From NCBI GenBank assembly GCA_003552625.1, contig PUNM01000003.1, positions 1 to 37,360 on the forward strand: 37,360 bases of DNA, written 5' to 3'. The position numbers and the translations under genes were made by a program. How positions within the stretch are numbered: the stretch's first letter is position 1; each line of letters begins with the position of its first letter. The notes beneath the pieces are model-generated. The model worked only from the letters and a program-made list of their open reading frames with translations. It was not told where the DNA came from and made no database searches. This DNA is from Ectothiorhodospiraceae bacterium. GTDB lineage: Bacteria > Pseudomonadota > Gammaproteobacteria > Nitrococcales > Halorhodospiraceae. Shown in pieces: positions 26,879 through 35,729 of the stretch.

Positions 26879-27589
26879 TCAGGCCGGCCCGGTGCCGGGG
26901 CCGGCCTGCGGCTTACCCGCCGCTTGCTCGTGCAGCGGCGGGAGCAACTCCAGTGCGGTGGCCATGCGGACCCAATGGGCCAGATCCTGGGCCTGCATCT
27001 GCCGCAACCCGCGGAGCCGGTAGACCTCGACGGTCTTGGCACTGGCGCCGATCTCTTCAGCAACGGCACGGTTGCTGTAGCCGAGGGCAGCCAGGCGCAG
27101 GATCTCCTTTTCCTTGGGCCGGAGGGCTTCGTAGCGCCGCCTTAGCTCCGCGACCAGGGATTGCTCCTGGCGCCGGCGCGCCGTGTGATCCAGCGCCTGC
27201 TGCACGGCATCGATGAGCTGCTGGTCGTTGAACGGCTTTTCGATGAAGTCGAAGGCCCCTTGCTTGAGGGTATGGACAGCCATCGGTACATCGCCGTGCC
27301 CGGTCATGATGAGCACGGCCACTGGCGCCTGGAGCTCATTGAGCCGCTGCTGTACCTGGAGCCCACTCATCCCCGGCATGCGGACATCGAGCAGGATGCA
27401 GCCGATACGCGGATCGAGATCTTCCAACAGAGCCTCGCCGGTGCTGTACGTGCGCACCGGGAGCTCCACCGACTCCAGAAGCCAGCGCAGGGAGTCGCAA
27501 AGCGCCGCGTCATCATCGACGATCGCCACCTCCTCGGGCGCAACCGCTGCAGGCGAATGCGGCTCACCGGTCTCCGTTATCCCCGTCAT
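26879..27589 (-). CDS. Two-component response regulator, FixJ/TodT-like (receiver + LuxR-type HTH)
   Basis: A 236-residue transcription regulator. The receiver domain has the acidic cluster DDD (25-27), phospho-acceptor Asp68 in CILLDVRMPGMSG, Thr96 and Lys118 in IEKPF. The C-terminal DNA-binding domain (about 165-230) is LuxR/FixJ type: LRPKEKEILRLAALGYSNRA and SAKTVEVYRLRGLRQM. ATG 27589 overlaps the kinase stop by four bases (ATGA), so the pair is translationally coupled. Its targets are unknown; the adjacent convergent beta-oxidation genes are candidates. A longer frame upstream, inside the kinase, is not supported by homology. Confidence 0.93.
   Translation of the reverse strand: MTGITETGEPHSPAAVAPEEVAIVDDDAALCDSLRWLLESVELPVRTYSTGEALLEDLDPRIGCILLDVRMPGMSGLQVQQRLNELQAPVAVLIMTGHGDVPMAVHTLKQGAFDFIEKPFNDQQLIDAVQQALDHTARRRQEQSLVAELRRRYEALRPKEKEILRLAALGYSNRAVAEEIGASAKTVEVYRLRGLRQMQAQDLAHWVRMATALELLPPLHEQAAGKPQAGPGTGPA
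26881..26907. terminator. Strong hairpin at the convergent 3' ends
   Basis: AGGCCGGCCC (26881-26890) pairs perfectly with GGGCCGGCCT (26898-26907) over a 7-base loop. It lies in the last codons of the regulator gene and 20 bases past the enoyl-CoA hydratase stop. No T-run is present, so it may aid Rho-dependent ending or block transcripts from colliding. Confidence 0.45.
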
Positions 27590-29472
27590 GGCCTCTCCTC
27601 CAGCCCGCGGTTCCTGCATACCGCGTTGCGGCGCGGTCCACCCTGCGCGACGCAAAGGGTGCCGACGAATCGGCACCCACCATCTGCCGGCTGCTCAACC
27701 CACAATTGCCCGCCAAGGGCCTCCAGAATCGAGCGGCTGATCGGCAATCCCATTCCCAGACCACTCGATTTGGTCGTGTAGAACGTCTCGAAGATGCGCT
27801 CCGGCTCCTCATGCCCCAACCCGGGGCCGAAGTCCCGGATCCCGAAAGCGAGCGAGGCACGACCGTGGGACCACGCCCGAATCTCGATCCGGCGGCGCTC
27901 GGGCGGCACATCCTTGCTGGCATCCACGGCATTGAGCACCAGGTTGACGACGACCTGCTGGAGGTGGATTGGATCGGCCTCCGCCGGTGGCAGATCCGCG
28001 GGAACCTGCAGGTACATCTCCACTCCGTGCTCGCTCGCCTGCCACTGGCATTGGGCCTGCGCATCCTTGAGCAATGCGCCAAGATCCAGCGGTTTGCGCC
28101 GGATCTGCCCCTTGCGGACGAAGTTGCGGATCCGGCGCAGGACGGTGCTTGCCCGCTGGACCTGGGCTTCCAGCTTTTCAAGCGGCTCGCGCATCTCGGC
28201 AGCCGGCGCGTCCGGACGGCGCTCGACCCGCTTGAGGATGCCGCTCGCGTAATTGGCAATGGCTGCAAGCGGCTGATTGACCTCGTGGACAATCCCCGAG
28301 GCGAGCTCCCCAGTGGCAGCGAGCCGGTTGGCATGGGCGATCTGCTGCTGGTGGGCGTGTGCCTGCATCTCCGCCGTCTTTCGCTCACTGATATCACGGT
28401 TGAGCAGCTGGAAGTGCTCGCCGCCCTGGTGGCGATCCACGTGGCATAGCACTACGGCCAGAACCGGGACCGACGCACCGGACGCATCGCGCATCTCCAG
28501 CTCGCCATTCCAGGATCCGCTGGTACGGACCAGGGGGAGCACGGTATAGCGCAGGCGGTGCAGGGAGCGGGCACTGTAGAACCGACCGAGGCGCAAGGGG
28601 CGCTCGGCGTTGCCACCATTCGTATCGCTGCACAGGCGCTGGCGTGCCGCCTCGTTGCGGTAGAAGACCGTCTCTTCGGAATCGGCGAACAGGACATAGT
28701 CCGTCGTCGACTCGACAACCCGCGCCAAACGCTCCCGCGCCGCCTCCATGCGGACCCTGCGACTTACGTCCCGTGAGACGCAGAGGATCTCAAGGAGCTG
28801 GCCCGACTCATCCCGGTACGTCCGGCTGGTGGTCTCAAACCAGACGTAACTGCCATCCTTGCAGCGGATCCGGTAGGTCTGCTGATAGAACCCGCGGTCG
28901 TGAAAGATGCTCGGATCCTTGCGCAGCAGCGCGCGCAGGTCATCAGGGTGGAAGAGGTCGTAAGCGGACACCCCGATGAGTTCTTCCGGCTCGAAACCGA
29001 GCAAGCGGCGCGCTGCCTGCGATGCGTAGAGGAACGTTCCGTCCTTGCTGTGGCGGGAGATGAGATCGGTCGAACTCTCGGTCAGCAGCCGGTATCGGGC
29101 CTGATCGGCCCGAAGCCGCGCCTCGGCCAGCCAGCGCTCGGTGACCTCCTGCCCGTACCAGACCGTCCGGTTGGCTCCGGGATCCGCCTGGCAGACCCAT
29201 TTCAGTGCTCGCCCCTCGACCAGATGATCGAGGTCGGTAAAGGACTCGCCACTGGCCAGAGCCTGCCGGTGCAAAGCCACGGCCTGCGTGGGGAGCAAAC
29301 CCATCGGCTCCACATCCAGCTTCGCGACGAGGCGTGCCGCTTCCTCGTTGGGCAGACACCCCGACTCGTCGCCCTCTCCCGTCAGGACGAACACCGGCAC
29401 CGGAGCATGCGCCAGAAGCGGCTCAAGCAAAGGCCTGACCCCTTCGACGGTATTGGATTCAATCTCAAGCAT
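27586..29472 (-). CDS. PAS-domain sensor histidine kinase, FixL/TodS-like
   Basis: A 628-residue, apparently soluble sensor kinase for the adjacent FixJ-type regulator. After an N-terminal region (1-115) come PAS A (about 127-240, LLTESSTDLISR) and PAS B (about 247-365, ending RDISERK). The HisKA domain has His396 in GIVHEVNQPLAAI, and the ATPase domain has NLVLNAVDA (510-518), DFGPGLG and GLGMGL. No transmembrane helix is evident. The HEVNQPLAAIANYA box is the FixL type, but I see no heme-binding signature. The start is uncertain: ATG 29472 lacks a clear ribosome site, GTG 29490 is an alternative, and the longer frame to 29661 would overlap the divergent thioesterase gene. An operator copy lies just upstream. 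Confidence 0.88.
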   Translation of the reverse strand: MLEIESNTVEGVRPLLEPLLAHAPVPVFVLTGEGDESGCLPNEEAARLVAKLDVEPMGLLPTQAVALHRQALASGESFTDLDHLVEGRALKWVCQADPGANRTVWYGQEVTERWLAEARLRADQARYRLLTESSTDLISRHSKDGTFLYASQAARRLLGFEPEELIGVSAYDLFHPDDLRALLRKDPSIFHDRGFYQQTYRIRCKDGSYVWFETTSRTYRDESGQLLEILCVSRDVSRRVRMEAARERLARVVESTTDYVLFADSEETVFYRNEAARQRLCSDTNGGNAERPLRLGRFYSARSLHRLRYTVLPLVRTSGSWNGELEMRDASGASVPVLAVVLCHVDRHQGGEHFQLLNRDISERKTAEMQAHAHQQQIAHANRLAATGELASGIVHEVNQPLAAIANYASGILKRVERRPDAPAAEMREPLEKLEAQVQRASTVLRRIRNFVRKGQIRRKPLDLGALLKDAQAQCQWQASEHGVEMYLQVPADLPPAEADPIHLQQVVVNLVLNAVDASKDVPPERRRIEIRAWSHGRASLAFGIRDFGPGLGHEEPERIFETFYTTKSSGLGMGLPISRSILEALGGQLWVEQPADGGCRFVGTLCVAQGGPRRNAVCRNRGLEERP

Positions 29473-29479
29473 GCCGGAG

Positions 29480-29508
29480 TTGACGTTCACGTAAAGGCCC
29501 CGTAGCGT
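29480..29508 (+). promoter_or_regulatory. Thioesterase promoter with LiuR-like operator, shared with the divergent kinase
   Basis: TTGACG (29480-29485), 17 bp, then TAGCGT (29503-29508), the same layout as at 7535-7563. The 16-mer TTGACGTTCACGTAAA covers the -35 box. On the minus strand it ends 8 bases before the kinase ATG, so a bound regulator could also affect kinase expression. The promoter starts 44 bases before the thioesterase ATG (29552) on the downstream side. Confidence 0.62.
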
Positions 29509-29551
29509 ACTCCTCCGATTATCCAACCCCGACACTGTGCAGGGAAGGCTT

Positions 29552-29998
29552 ATGAACAAACCCGCTGCTACCCCCCGAAACCCGAACTTCGCAGACGAGG
29601 CCCGCGCGATCTTTGAAGCCTCCGCATTTACACGCGCCATGGGGTTTGAGCTTCTCGACACCCCCTACGGGGGCTGCAGTATCCGCATGGTCCCGAACGC
29701 CGAACAGCTCCAGCAACACGGGTTCATCCATGGCGGCGTGCTCGCCGCCCTCGCCGACCACACCGCCGGCACCGCCGCCACGACTGTCATCGCCGCCGAT
29801 CAGCTGGTCCTCACGGCCGAGCTCAAGGTCAATTACCTGCGTGCCGGCGCCCCGAAGCCGATCGTCTGCCACGCCGAAGTGATCCGGCCCGGCCGCCAAC
29901 TCGTCTTCACGGAGGCGCGCATTTACCAGGAAGCCGACGATCGCCTCCTGCTGACCAGCCAGCTCACCATGGCCGTCCAGCCCAAAACCTCTGGCTAA
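29552..29998 (+). CDS. PaaI-like hotdog-fold thioesterase
   Basis: This probably hydrolyses acyl-CoA esters to release CoA. The 148 residues form a single hotdog domain. The active-site helix is GFIHGGVLAALADHTAGTAA, where HGG and the Asp at ALAD are typical of the PaaI/YbgC-related group. A central strand segment LKVNYLRAGAPKPIVCHAEV follows. ATG 29552 has AGGGA six bases upstream; GTG 29537 would add five residues. It lies under the operator-bearing promoter at 29480 and faces the hybrid kinase gene. It might recycle CoA from overfilled acyl-CoA pools in the catabolic pathway. Confidence 0.88.
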   Translation: MNKPAATPRNPNFADEARAIFEASAFTRAMGFELLDTPYGGCSIRMVPNAEQLQQHGFIHGGVLAALADHTAGTAATTVIAADQLVLTAELKVNYLRAGAPKPIVCHAEVIRPGRQLVFTEARIYQEADDRLLLTSQLTMAVQPKTSG

Positions 29999-30005
29999 CG
30001 CCCAT

Positions 30006-32057
30006 TCAGCCGCAAGAGGGATCGTCCCCTCCGGCCTTACCGACACGCCGCAGGAGACGTTCCAACGCCGTGCGATCCACCGGCTTGGTCAGATAGGCAT
30101 CACATCCGGCGTCCAGGCACGTCTGGCGGATGGCGTCCACGGCGTGCGCGGTCAGCGCTGCGATGGGGGTACGGCTGCAACCGCGCACGCTCTCGGCGTC
30201 CCGGATGGCACGTGCCGTCTCCGGGCCGTCCATCTCCGGCATCTGGACATCGAGCAGGACCAGCTCCGGCACGTCGGCCTGCCACTGCTCAAAGGCCTCG
30301 CGACCGTTCTCGGCGAGTCTGACCTGACAGCCCAACAGCTCCAGCTGCGTCTGGATCAACAGGGCGTTGGCCGGCTCGTCCTCGGCGACGAGGACCCGCA
30401 GGGGCGTCGGCCCCGTCTCTACTTGATCGATCGGCGCAGCCGATTCAGGCTCGGGGCGTGCTTCCTTCCGACGGACGTGGGGTAGGTCCTTTGCCTCGCT
30501 CCGCGCCCCCTCCGCCGGCGCTCCTGGCGGCTTCAGGTCCTCCTGAGCGCCTGGCTCGGTTCTCGGAGGAAGCACCGCCGTAAACCGGAAGGTGGACCCA
30601 TACCCCACCTCGCTCTCCAACTCGATCTCGCCGCCCAGCAGACGCACCAGTTCGCGGCAGATCTTCAGCCCCAGCCCGGTACCCGGCGTCCGCCGGAATG
30701 CCGCCTGCCCCTGGCTGAAGGCCTTAAAGAGTCGAGCCCGATCCTCCGGACGGATTCCGCACCCGGTATCCCGCACCGTCACCGCGGCGGTTTGAGGGGA
30801 TTCCCAATCGACGTGCAAGTCGATCCAGCCCCGCTCCGTGAACTGAATTGCGTTGCTCAGCAGGTTATGGATTACTTGTCCCAGCCGGACCGGATCGCCC
30901 TCCACCCACCGGGGCACAGCGTCCTCAATGCGAATGGACAGGGAAAGCCCCGCCTCTGCCGCGAGCTCTTGCAGAAATCGCGCTTGCTCAAAGACAGCGG
31001 CGTGCAGATCGAAGCAGCGCTGCTGCAACTGCACGCGCCCCTCCTCGACCCTTGAGAGTTCCAGCAGCGTCTCGATCAGCGCCAGCAACCGCTCTGTCCC
31101 GGACTGTGCCAGGCCAATGTAATGGCGCTGGCGGTCGTCGAGATCGGTCTCGGCGAGCAGATCGGTGAACCCCTTGACCGCATTCAGGGGCGTCCGCAGG
31201 TCGTGGCTGACGGCGGCGAGAAAGGTCCGGCGGTCCGCATCCGCCTCGGCGCGGGCCTTCTCGGCGAGCACCCGGCCATGCAGGAGTTCGCGCATGCGAT
31301 CCCGCTCGGCCTCGCTGCGCCGGCGCGCGGTGATGTCCTCGACGAACCCGTCGAAGACCCGATTGCCCTGCTCATCCCGGCTGGCACGCACGGACAGGGA
31401 GACCCGGAGCTCACGGCCACGCAGGCTCTGCATCGCCAGCTCAAAACCGTTGACGCGCCCCTCGCGCTCGATCAGGTCGCTGACCTCTTCGCGCTGGTCC
31501 GGATCGATGTAAAGGTCCCGAACCGGTGTTGCGAGCAGCTCTTCGGCCGATTCGGCTTCGAAGATGCTGACCATGGCCGGATTGACGTGGAGAAACCGCC
31601 CCTCGGGGCCGGGTGTATTCCGGTAGAGGCCCACCGGAACCGAGCGGAACAGATCGCGATAAACCTCCAGCTCGCGCTGGTGGCGGCGCAGTTCCGTGAT
31701 GTCGTGGATGATCGAGTAGAGATAGCGGTAGCCGTCGATATCCAGCGGCCCGGAGAAAACCTCGACATCATGAACCTGACCGCTACGCACCCGATGACTG
31801 AAGAGAAAGTAGCGCCGCTCCTCCGCCTGGGCCCGTGCCATCTCGGCCTGGACCTCCGACAGCGAGGCGGTGTTGATATCGTGGATGGTCAGCGCATAAA
31901 ACTCCTCGAGCCGGTAGCCGTAGAAGGCCTGAGCTGCCGGATTCGCATCGACAATCGCGCCGTCTTTCGGATCGATCAATAGCTTGGGCGCAGCGTTCTC
32001 GGTAAACGCCTGGCGATAGAGCTGCCGCTGCTGCCGATTATCGACCGGCCCGGTCAT
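30006..32057 (-). CDS. Hybrid sensor histidine kinase (PAS-PAS-HisKA-ATPase-REC)
   Basis: A 683-residue, apparently soluble hybrid kinase. PAS domains lie about 14-125 (TENAAPKLLIDPKDGAIVDA) and 131-245 (ending GFVEDITARR). A coiled segment leads to HisKA with His285 in AAVSHDLRTPLNAV, then the ATPase domain with LLSNAIQF and GTGLGLKI. A linker rich in Pro and Glu precedes the receiver, with Asp603 in LVLLDVQMPEMDG and Lys in LTKPVD. ATG 32057 overlaps the upstream kinase gene by 20 bases and follows AGGAG. It is a paralogue of that neighbour. No HPt protein or output regulator is encoded next to it. Confidence 0.92.
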   Translation of the reverse strand: MTGPVDNRQQRQLYRQAFTENAAPKLLIDPKDGAIVDANPAAQAFYGYRLEEFYALTIHDINTASLSEVQAEMARAQAEERRYFLFSHRVRSGQVHDVEVFSGPLDIDGYRYLYSIIHDITELRRHQRELEVYRDLFRSVPVGLYRNTPGPEGRFLHVNPAMVSIFEAESAEELLATPVRDLYIDPDQREEVSDLIEREGRVNGFELAMQSLRGRELRVSLSVRASRDEQGNRVFDGFVEDITARRRSEAERDRMRELLHGRVLAEKARAEADADRRTFLAAVSHDLRTPLNAVKGFTDLLAETDLDDRQRHYIGLAQSGTERLLALIETLLELSRVEEGRVQLQQRCFDLHAAVFEQARFLQELAAEAGLSLSIRIEDAVPRWVEGDPVRLGQVIHNLLSNAIQFTERGWIDLHVDWESPQTAAVTVRDTGCGIRPEDRARLFKAFSQGQAAFRRTPGTGLGLKICRELVRLLGGEIELESEVGYGSTFRFTAVLPPRTEPGAQEDLKPPGAPAEGARSEAKDLPHVRRKEARPEPESAAPIDQVETGPTPLRVLVAEDEPANALLIQTQLELLGCQVRLAENGREAFEQWQADVPELVLLDVQMPEMDGPETARAIRDAESVRGCSRTPIAALTAHAVDAIRQTCLDAGCDAYLTKPVDRTALERLLRRVGKAGGDDPSCG

Positions 32058-34005
32058 CGCCGTTCTCCTGGCCCTGGACGCCGGCCAGAACCCGCCATAG
32101 AGCCGCGCGGTCCAGGGGCTTGGTCAGGTACTCGTCACAGCCGATCGCAAGGCACTGCTCGCGGACGCTGTCGAGCGCGTGGGCAGTGAGCACGACCAAC
32201 GGCGTAGCCGAGCGCTCCTGCTCGTGCTCCAGGGTCCGAATGCGGCGGGCCGCCTCCGCCCCGTCGAGGATCGGCATCTGCATATCGAGCAGAACCAGAT
32301 CGGGACCCCGGCGTTGCCACTGATCCACGGCCTCCTGGCCATTCTCGGCCAGGTACACCTCCGCGCAGCCGGCCTGCTCAAGCAGGGTCTGCACCAGATA
32401 CGCGTTGGTAGGATCGTCCTCGGCAACGAGCACCCGCAGACGGGTCCCCACTGGCTGGTCCAGGCTCTCCGCCTCCGCCAGGTTGCCGTTGGCGGACGCG
32501 GTCCGTGACAGGCCCTCCGCCTCGTCCGGGCCGTCCGCAGGCAGGCGGACGTCAAAATGGAAGGTCGAGCCACCCCCGAGCTCGCTTTCCACACCGATCT
32601 CACCCCCCATGAGGCGAACCAGCTCCCGGCAGATCTTCAGGCCCAGTCCGCTCCCCTCCTGGCGCAGGAACAGCGGTCCGCCCTGGGAGAACGCCTCGAA
32701 GATCCGCTCCTGGGCCTCTTGCGGGATCCCGGGGCCTGTATCCCGGACCGCGAAGTCCACACGTGCGCCGCCGCCGTGGCGCACGTCAACGCGAATGCTG
32801 CCTTGCTGGGTGAACTTCAGGGCGTTGCTGATCAGGTTGTAGAGTACCTGCCCCAATCGGGTCGCATCCCCGCGCACATGCTGCGGCACATCGGGATCAA
32901 CGACCCACTCCAGCGCCAGGCCACGCTGTCCGGCCATGGGCTGCAGCAGCCCGATCTGGCTTTCCAGGAAAGCGTGCAGGTCAAACGCCTCATCCCGCAG
33001 CCGGACCCGCCCGGCCTCGAGACGCGACAGATCAAGCACAGTATCGATCAGCCCGAGTAGCGTTTCGCTCGCCGTCCGGCAGAGGTCGATGTAGCGGCGT
33101 TGGGTTGCGCTCAGCTCGGTACGTCCGAGCAGATTGGTAAACCCGACAACCGCGTTCAGAGGTGTTCGCAGGTCGTGGCTGATAGCCGCCAGGAAGGCCT
33201 TCCGGTCCTGATGGGCGCGCTCCCGGGCCTCCTCCAGCGCCTTGCGCTCACTGACATCGCGCAGGACGCCGACGGCGTGCCAGCGTCCCTCCAAGCGCAG
33301 CGGCGAGATCGACAGCTCGATGGTCAGCTCTTCGCCGGCACTGTTGAGCGCCTGGATCTCCGTGCGTCGATCGACGACGGGCCCCGTCCCCTGCTCACGA
33401 AAGCGGCGCAGCCCCTCCCGAATCGCTGGACGGTAACGCTCCGGGGCCAGGGTCTCGTGGACTGGCTGGCCGAGCAACTCGTCCGGGGCGTAACCAAAAA
33501 GGTGTTGGAAGCCATCGTTGTGGTAGACGATTCGATCCGCGTCGTCGATCACGACGATGGCATCGCGTGCGGCCGAGGCAATCGCATCCACCTTGGCCTC
33601 CGCCGCCCGGCGGGCCCGGTCCATCCTCCGCTGATCGGTGACGTCCTCGAGGATATGCACCGAACAGCGGTAGCGGCCGTCCTCTTCCCAGACGGTGTAG
33701 GAGCGCGATATGAAAGTCTCCCCGGATTCAAGGTGGATCTCTTCACGGGACTCGAGCCGGTCGCCTGGCTGGGCGGCTTCCCGGTAGACGCGCTCCATGG
33801 CGGCGCGGCAGGCAGGCAGCGGACTATCACGGCGCGGGAAGCACTCCCAGTAGGGACGGCCAACAACCTCCGCGTGGCTCAGGCCTGCATGCTCCAGATA
33901 CGCCTGATTGGCACGCAGGATCCGATAGGCCTGATCGTGGAGGAAGATCGGCTGACGCACGGCATCGATGGCGTCGTCCCAGCTGAAGGATGTCCCGGCC
34001 TGCAA
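32038..34005 (-). CDS. Hybrid sensor histidine kinase (PAS-PAS-HisKA-ATPase-REC), probable TTG start
   Basis: A 655-residue paralogue of the kinase downstream. PAS segments are about 10-125 (PIFLHDQAYRILRANQAY, ending LEDVTDQRR) and 137-257 (ending LRDVSERK). HisKA has His277 in AAISHDLRTPLNAVVG; the ATPase domain has NLISNALKF and GSGLGLKI. The receiver has Asp574 in LVLLDMQMPILDG and Lys in LTKPLD. The best start is TTG 34005, with AGGAG six bases upstream. The nearest upstream ATG is followed at once by a stop, and the next internal ATG would remove most of PAS 1. The sequence around the catalytic core is very like the sister gene, which suggests tandem duplication. Confidence 0.9.
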   Translation of the reverse strand: MQAGTSFSWDDAIDAVRQPIFLHDQAYRILRANQAYLEHAGLSHAEVVGRPYWECFPRRDSPLPACRAAMERVYREAAQPGDRLESREEIHLESGETFISRSYTVWEEDGRYRCSVHILEDVTDQRRMDRARRAAEAKVDAIASAARDAIVVIDDADRIVYHNDGFQHLFGYAPDELLGQPVHETLAPERYRPAIREGLRRFREQGTGPVVDRRTEIQALNSAGEELTIELSISPLRLEGRWHAVGVLRDVSERKALEEARERAHQDRKAFLAAISHDLRTPLNAVVGFTNLLGRTELSATQRRYIDLCRTASETLLGLIDTVLDLSRLEAGRVRLRDEAFDLHAFLESQIGLLQPMAGQRGLALEWVVDPDVPQHVRGDATRLGQVLYNLISNALKFTQQGSIRVDVRHGGGARVDFAVRDTGPGIPQEAQERIFEAFSQGGPLFLRQEGSGLGLKICRELVRLMGGEIGVESELGGGSTFHFDVRLPADGPDEAEGLSRTASANGNLAEAESLDQPVGTRLRVLVAEDDPTNAYLVQTLLEQAGCAEVYLAENGQEAVDQWQRRGPDLVLLDMQMPILDGAEAARRIRTLEHEQERSATPLVVLTAHALDSVREQCLAIGCDEYLTKPLDRAALWRVLAGVQGQENGDDRAGR

Positions 34006-34196
34006 TTCCCACTCCTACATTCAGCGGTCCCATCCGCTGCTTCCGTCTTAAATTACGTTATTCTAACCTGTGATTCGACTCCGCTTGCCGTGTCTATGAT
34101 TGCAGGGTCCCCCACGCTCGGCGGGGTTATGCGCGGATAAGCCGCTGCCGAGCCGAGTTTGCCAACCATCAAGGGCCAGAAGCAGGACCGATTCGG
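34006..34196. other. Divergent intergenic region, hybrid kinase / PAS-GGDEF gene
   Basis: 191 bases with no gene. The centre (34053-34070) is the only AT-rich stretch. A TAGAAT (minus strand, 34068-34063) could be a -10 box for the kinase pair, but no good -35 box lies at the right distance. I saw no copy of the LiuR-like motif here, so this signalling block seems outside that control. Confidence 0.4.
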
Positions 34197-35648
34197 ATGT
34201 CAGCAGAGAACCATCGCGGTGACGGCGATGAATGGCAGGATGCCGCCTATCGCGCCCTGGAAACCCTGCGCGCGACTCTCGCGCTGGCCCCGGAGGTCCG
34301 CGACGACGCCTACGCTCAACTGCTCCTGCCGGCGGAGGTCCTTGCGACCAATGCCGTCTCCGTTGCCGTGATCCAAGCGGACGGCCGGGTGCTGTTCGCC
34401 AACCCGGGCGCCTGTCAGCTGCTTGGCCTGCGCTTCGGCACCGATCCAGCCCGTCCGCCATCCGGCTCGCAGGAACCAGCGGATGCCGAACCGCCTCCGG
34501 CGGAGATCCTCGCCTTTCGGTGGGTCGCCACCACCGGCGTTCCACTCTTCGAAGTACGCTCGGAGATCCTTTGCGCCGAGGGACGACGCCGGATCCTCTC
34601 GGTGAACGCGGTTCCTGTTGCCGGTGACGACCAGCGCCCGCCGCGGGTCGCCCTGGCGATGACCGACCTGACCGACCAGTACGCCTACTACGAGCAGGCC
34701 CTGCGCGACAGCCAGGAGCGTTTGAAGCTGGCGACGGAGGCGGCCGGACTCGGTGTTTGGGAGTACGACCTGGTGGCCGGCCGTTACCACTGGGACGAAC
34801 GGATGCTCGAGATCTACGGATTGACGGAGGATCAGGCACCGGTGACCTATGAGGACTGGCTGGAGCGAGTCCTCCCGGAGTACTACACGCGTGTCTCGCA
34901 TATTGATAGCGATCAACCCCAGCTCGGCGAGCGCCGCGAGGTCGAGTTCCGGATCCGCAGACCGGACGGTACCGTCCGTCACATCCGCGCAGTCTGGCAG
35001 TGCATTGAGGACCAGGAGGGGCGGCCGACCCGACTGGTCGGCACCAATGAGGATGTCACCGAGCAGCGTGAACTGCAGCACGAGCTCGAGTACCGAGCAG
35101 CCCACGACCCGCTGACCGACCTGTTCAACCGCGCCAAGATCCAGCAATTGCTGCGCACCGCGCAGGCCAGTTTCCAGCGCCACGGAACGCCCTTTGCGCT
35201 GCTGCTCTTCGATGTCGATCACTTCAAGCGGGTGAACGACCGCTACGGGCACGGGGCGGGTGACGCCGTGCTCTGGCAGATGGCCCGGCGGGTGGAGTCC
35301 GTCTTGCGGGATACCGACCACCTCGGACGCTGGGGCGGCGAGGAGTTCCTGATCCTCGCCAGCCACACGGACGAGGCCGGGGCCCACGCCCTGGCAGAGC
35401 GCATCCGCAACCGAGTCAAGCAGGAGGCCTTCGAGGGGATCGGTACCATCACGGTGAGTTTTGGCGTGGCAGCCATCGAGCCGGGCCTAACCCTGGAACA
35501 GTTGGAGCAGCGGGCTGACCTGGCCATGTATGCGGCGAAGCACGCCGGACGGGATCAATCCATGCGCTTTTCGGAGGTCGATCCGGCGAACGCCGACTCG
35601 GACCCCGCCTCCGGCATCCACAGCTCAGGGCCCGGCCGGCCGACGTAG
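34197..35648 (+). CDS. PAS-containing diguanylate cyclase (GGDEF)
   Basis: This makes cyclic di-GMP from GTP. The 483 residues carry two PAS-like parts (about 48-160 and 171-292, the second ending VGTNEDVTEQRELQHELEYR) and a C-terminal GGDEF domain (from about 298, DPLTDLFNRAKIQQLL). The active site reads RWGGEEF (GGEEF at 380-384) and should be functional. An inhibitory-site motif RDTD (371-374) lies five residues before it, so product inhibition is likely. No EAL domain and no membrane segment is seen. ATG 34197 has an AGGA nine bases upstream. It is divergent from the hybrid kinases and 81 bases from the PilT gene. Confidence 0.93.
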   Translation: MSAENHRGDGDEWQDAAYRALETLRATLALAPEVRDDAYAQLLLPAEVLATNAVSVAVIQADGRVLFANPGACQLLGLRFGTDPARPPSGSQEPADAEPPPAEILAFRWVATTGVPLFEVRSEILCAEGRRRILSVNAVPVAGDDQRPPRVALAMTDLTDQYAYYEQALRDSQERLKLATEAAGLGVWEYDLVAGRYHWDERMLEIYGLTEDQAPVTYEDWLERVLPEYYTRVSHIDSDQPQLGERREVEFRIRRPDGTVRHIRAVWQCIEDQEGRPTRLVGTNEDVTEQRELQHELEYRAAHDPLTDLFNRAKIQQLLRTAQASFQRHGTPFALLLFDVDHFKRVNDRYGHGAGDAVLWQMARRVESVLRDTDHLGRWGGEEFLILASHTDEAGAHALAERIRNRVKQEAFEGIGTITVSFGVAAIEPGLTLEQLEQRADLAMYAAKHAGRDQSMRFSEVDPANADSDPASGIHSSGPGRPT

Positions 35649-35729
35649 TAACCCTGGGCCTGAGTGGCCAGAATGCGGTTGCACGCCGTAAACTGCGGAG
35701 GGACCGGAGCCGACCGCAAGAGGTAGCCA

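Noticed and set aside
29473-29661. Longer sensor kinase starting at 29661
   Set aside because: It would overlap the divergent thioesterase gene and the operator-bearing promoter; the extra residues match no domain.
31581-31600. TTGACGTGG-like match inside the hybrid kinase gene
   Set aside because: Only half of the operator motif matches and it lies within coding sequence.
35660-35688. TGGCC...GGTTGCAC upstream of pilT as a sigma-54 promoter
   Set aside because: The GG to GC spacing is three bases longer than the strict 10-base sigma-54 spacing.
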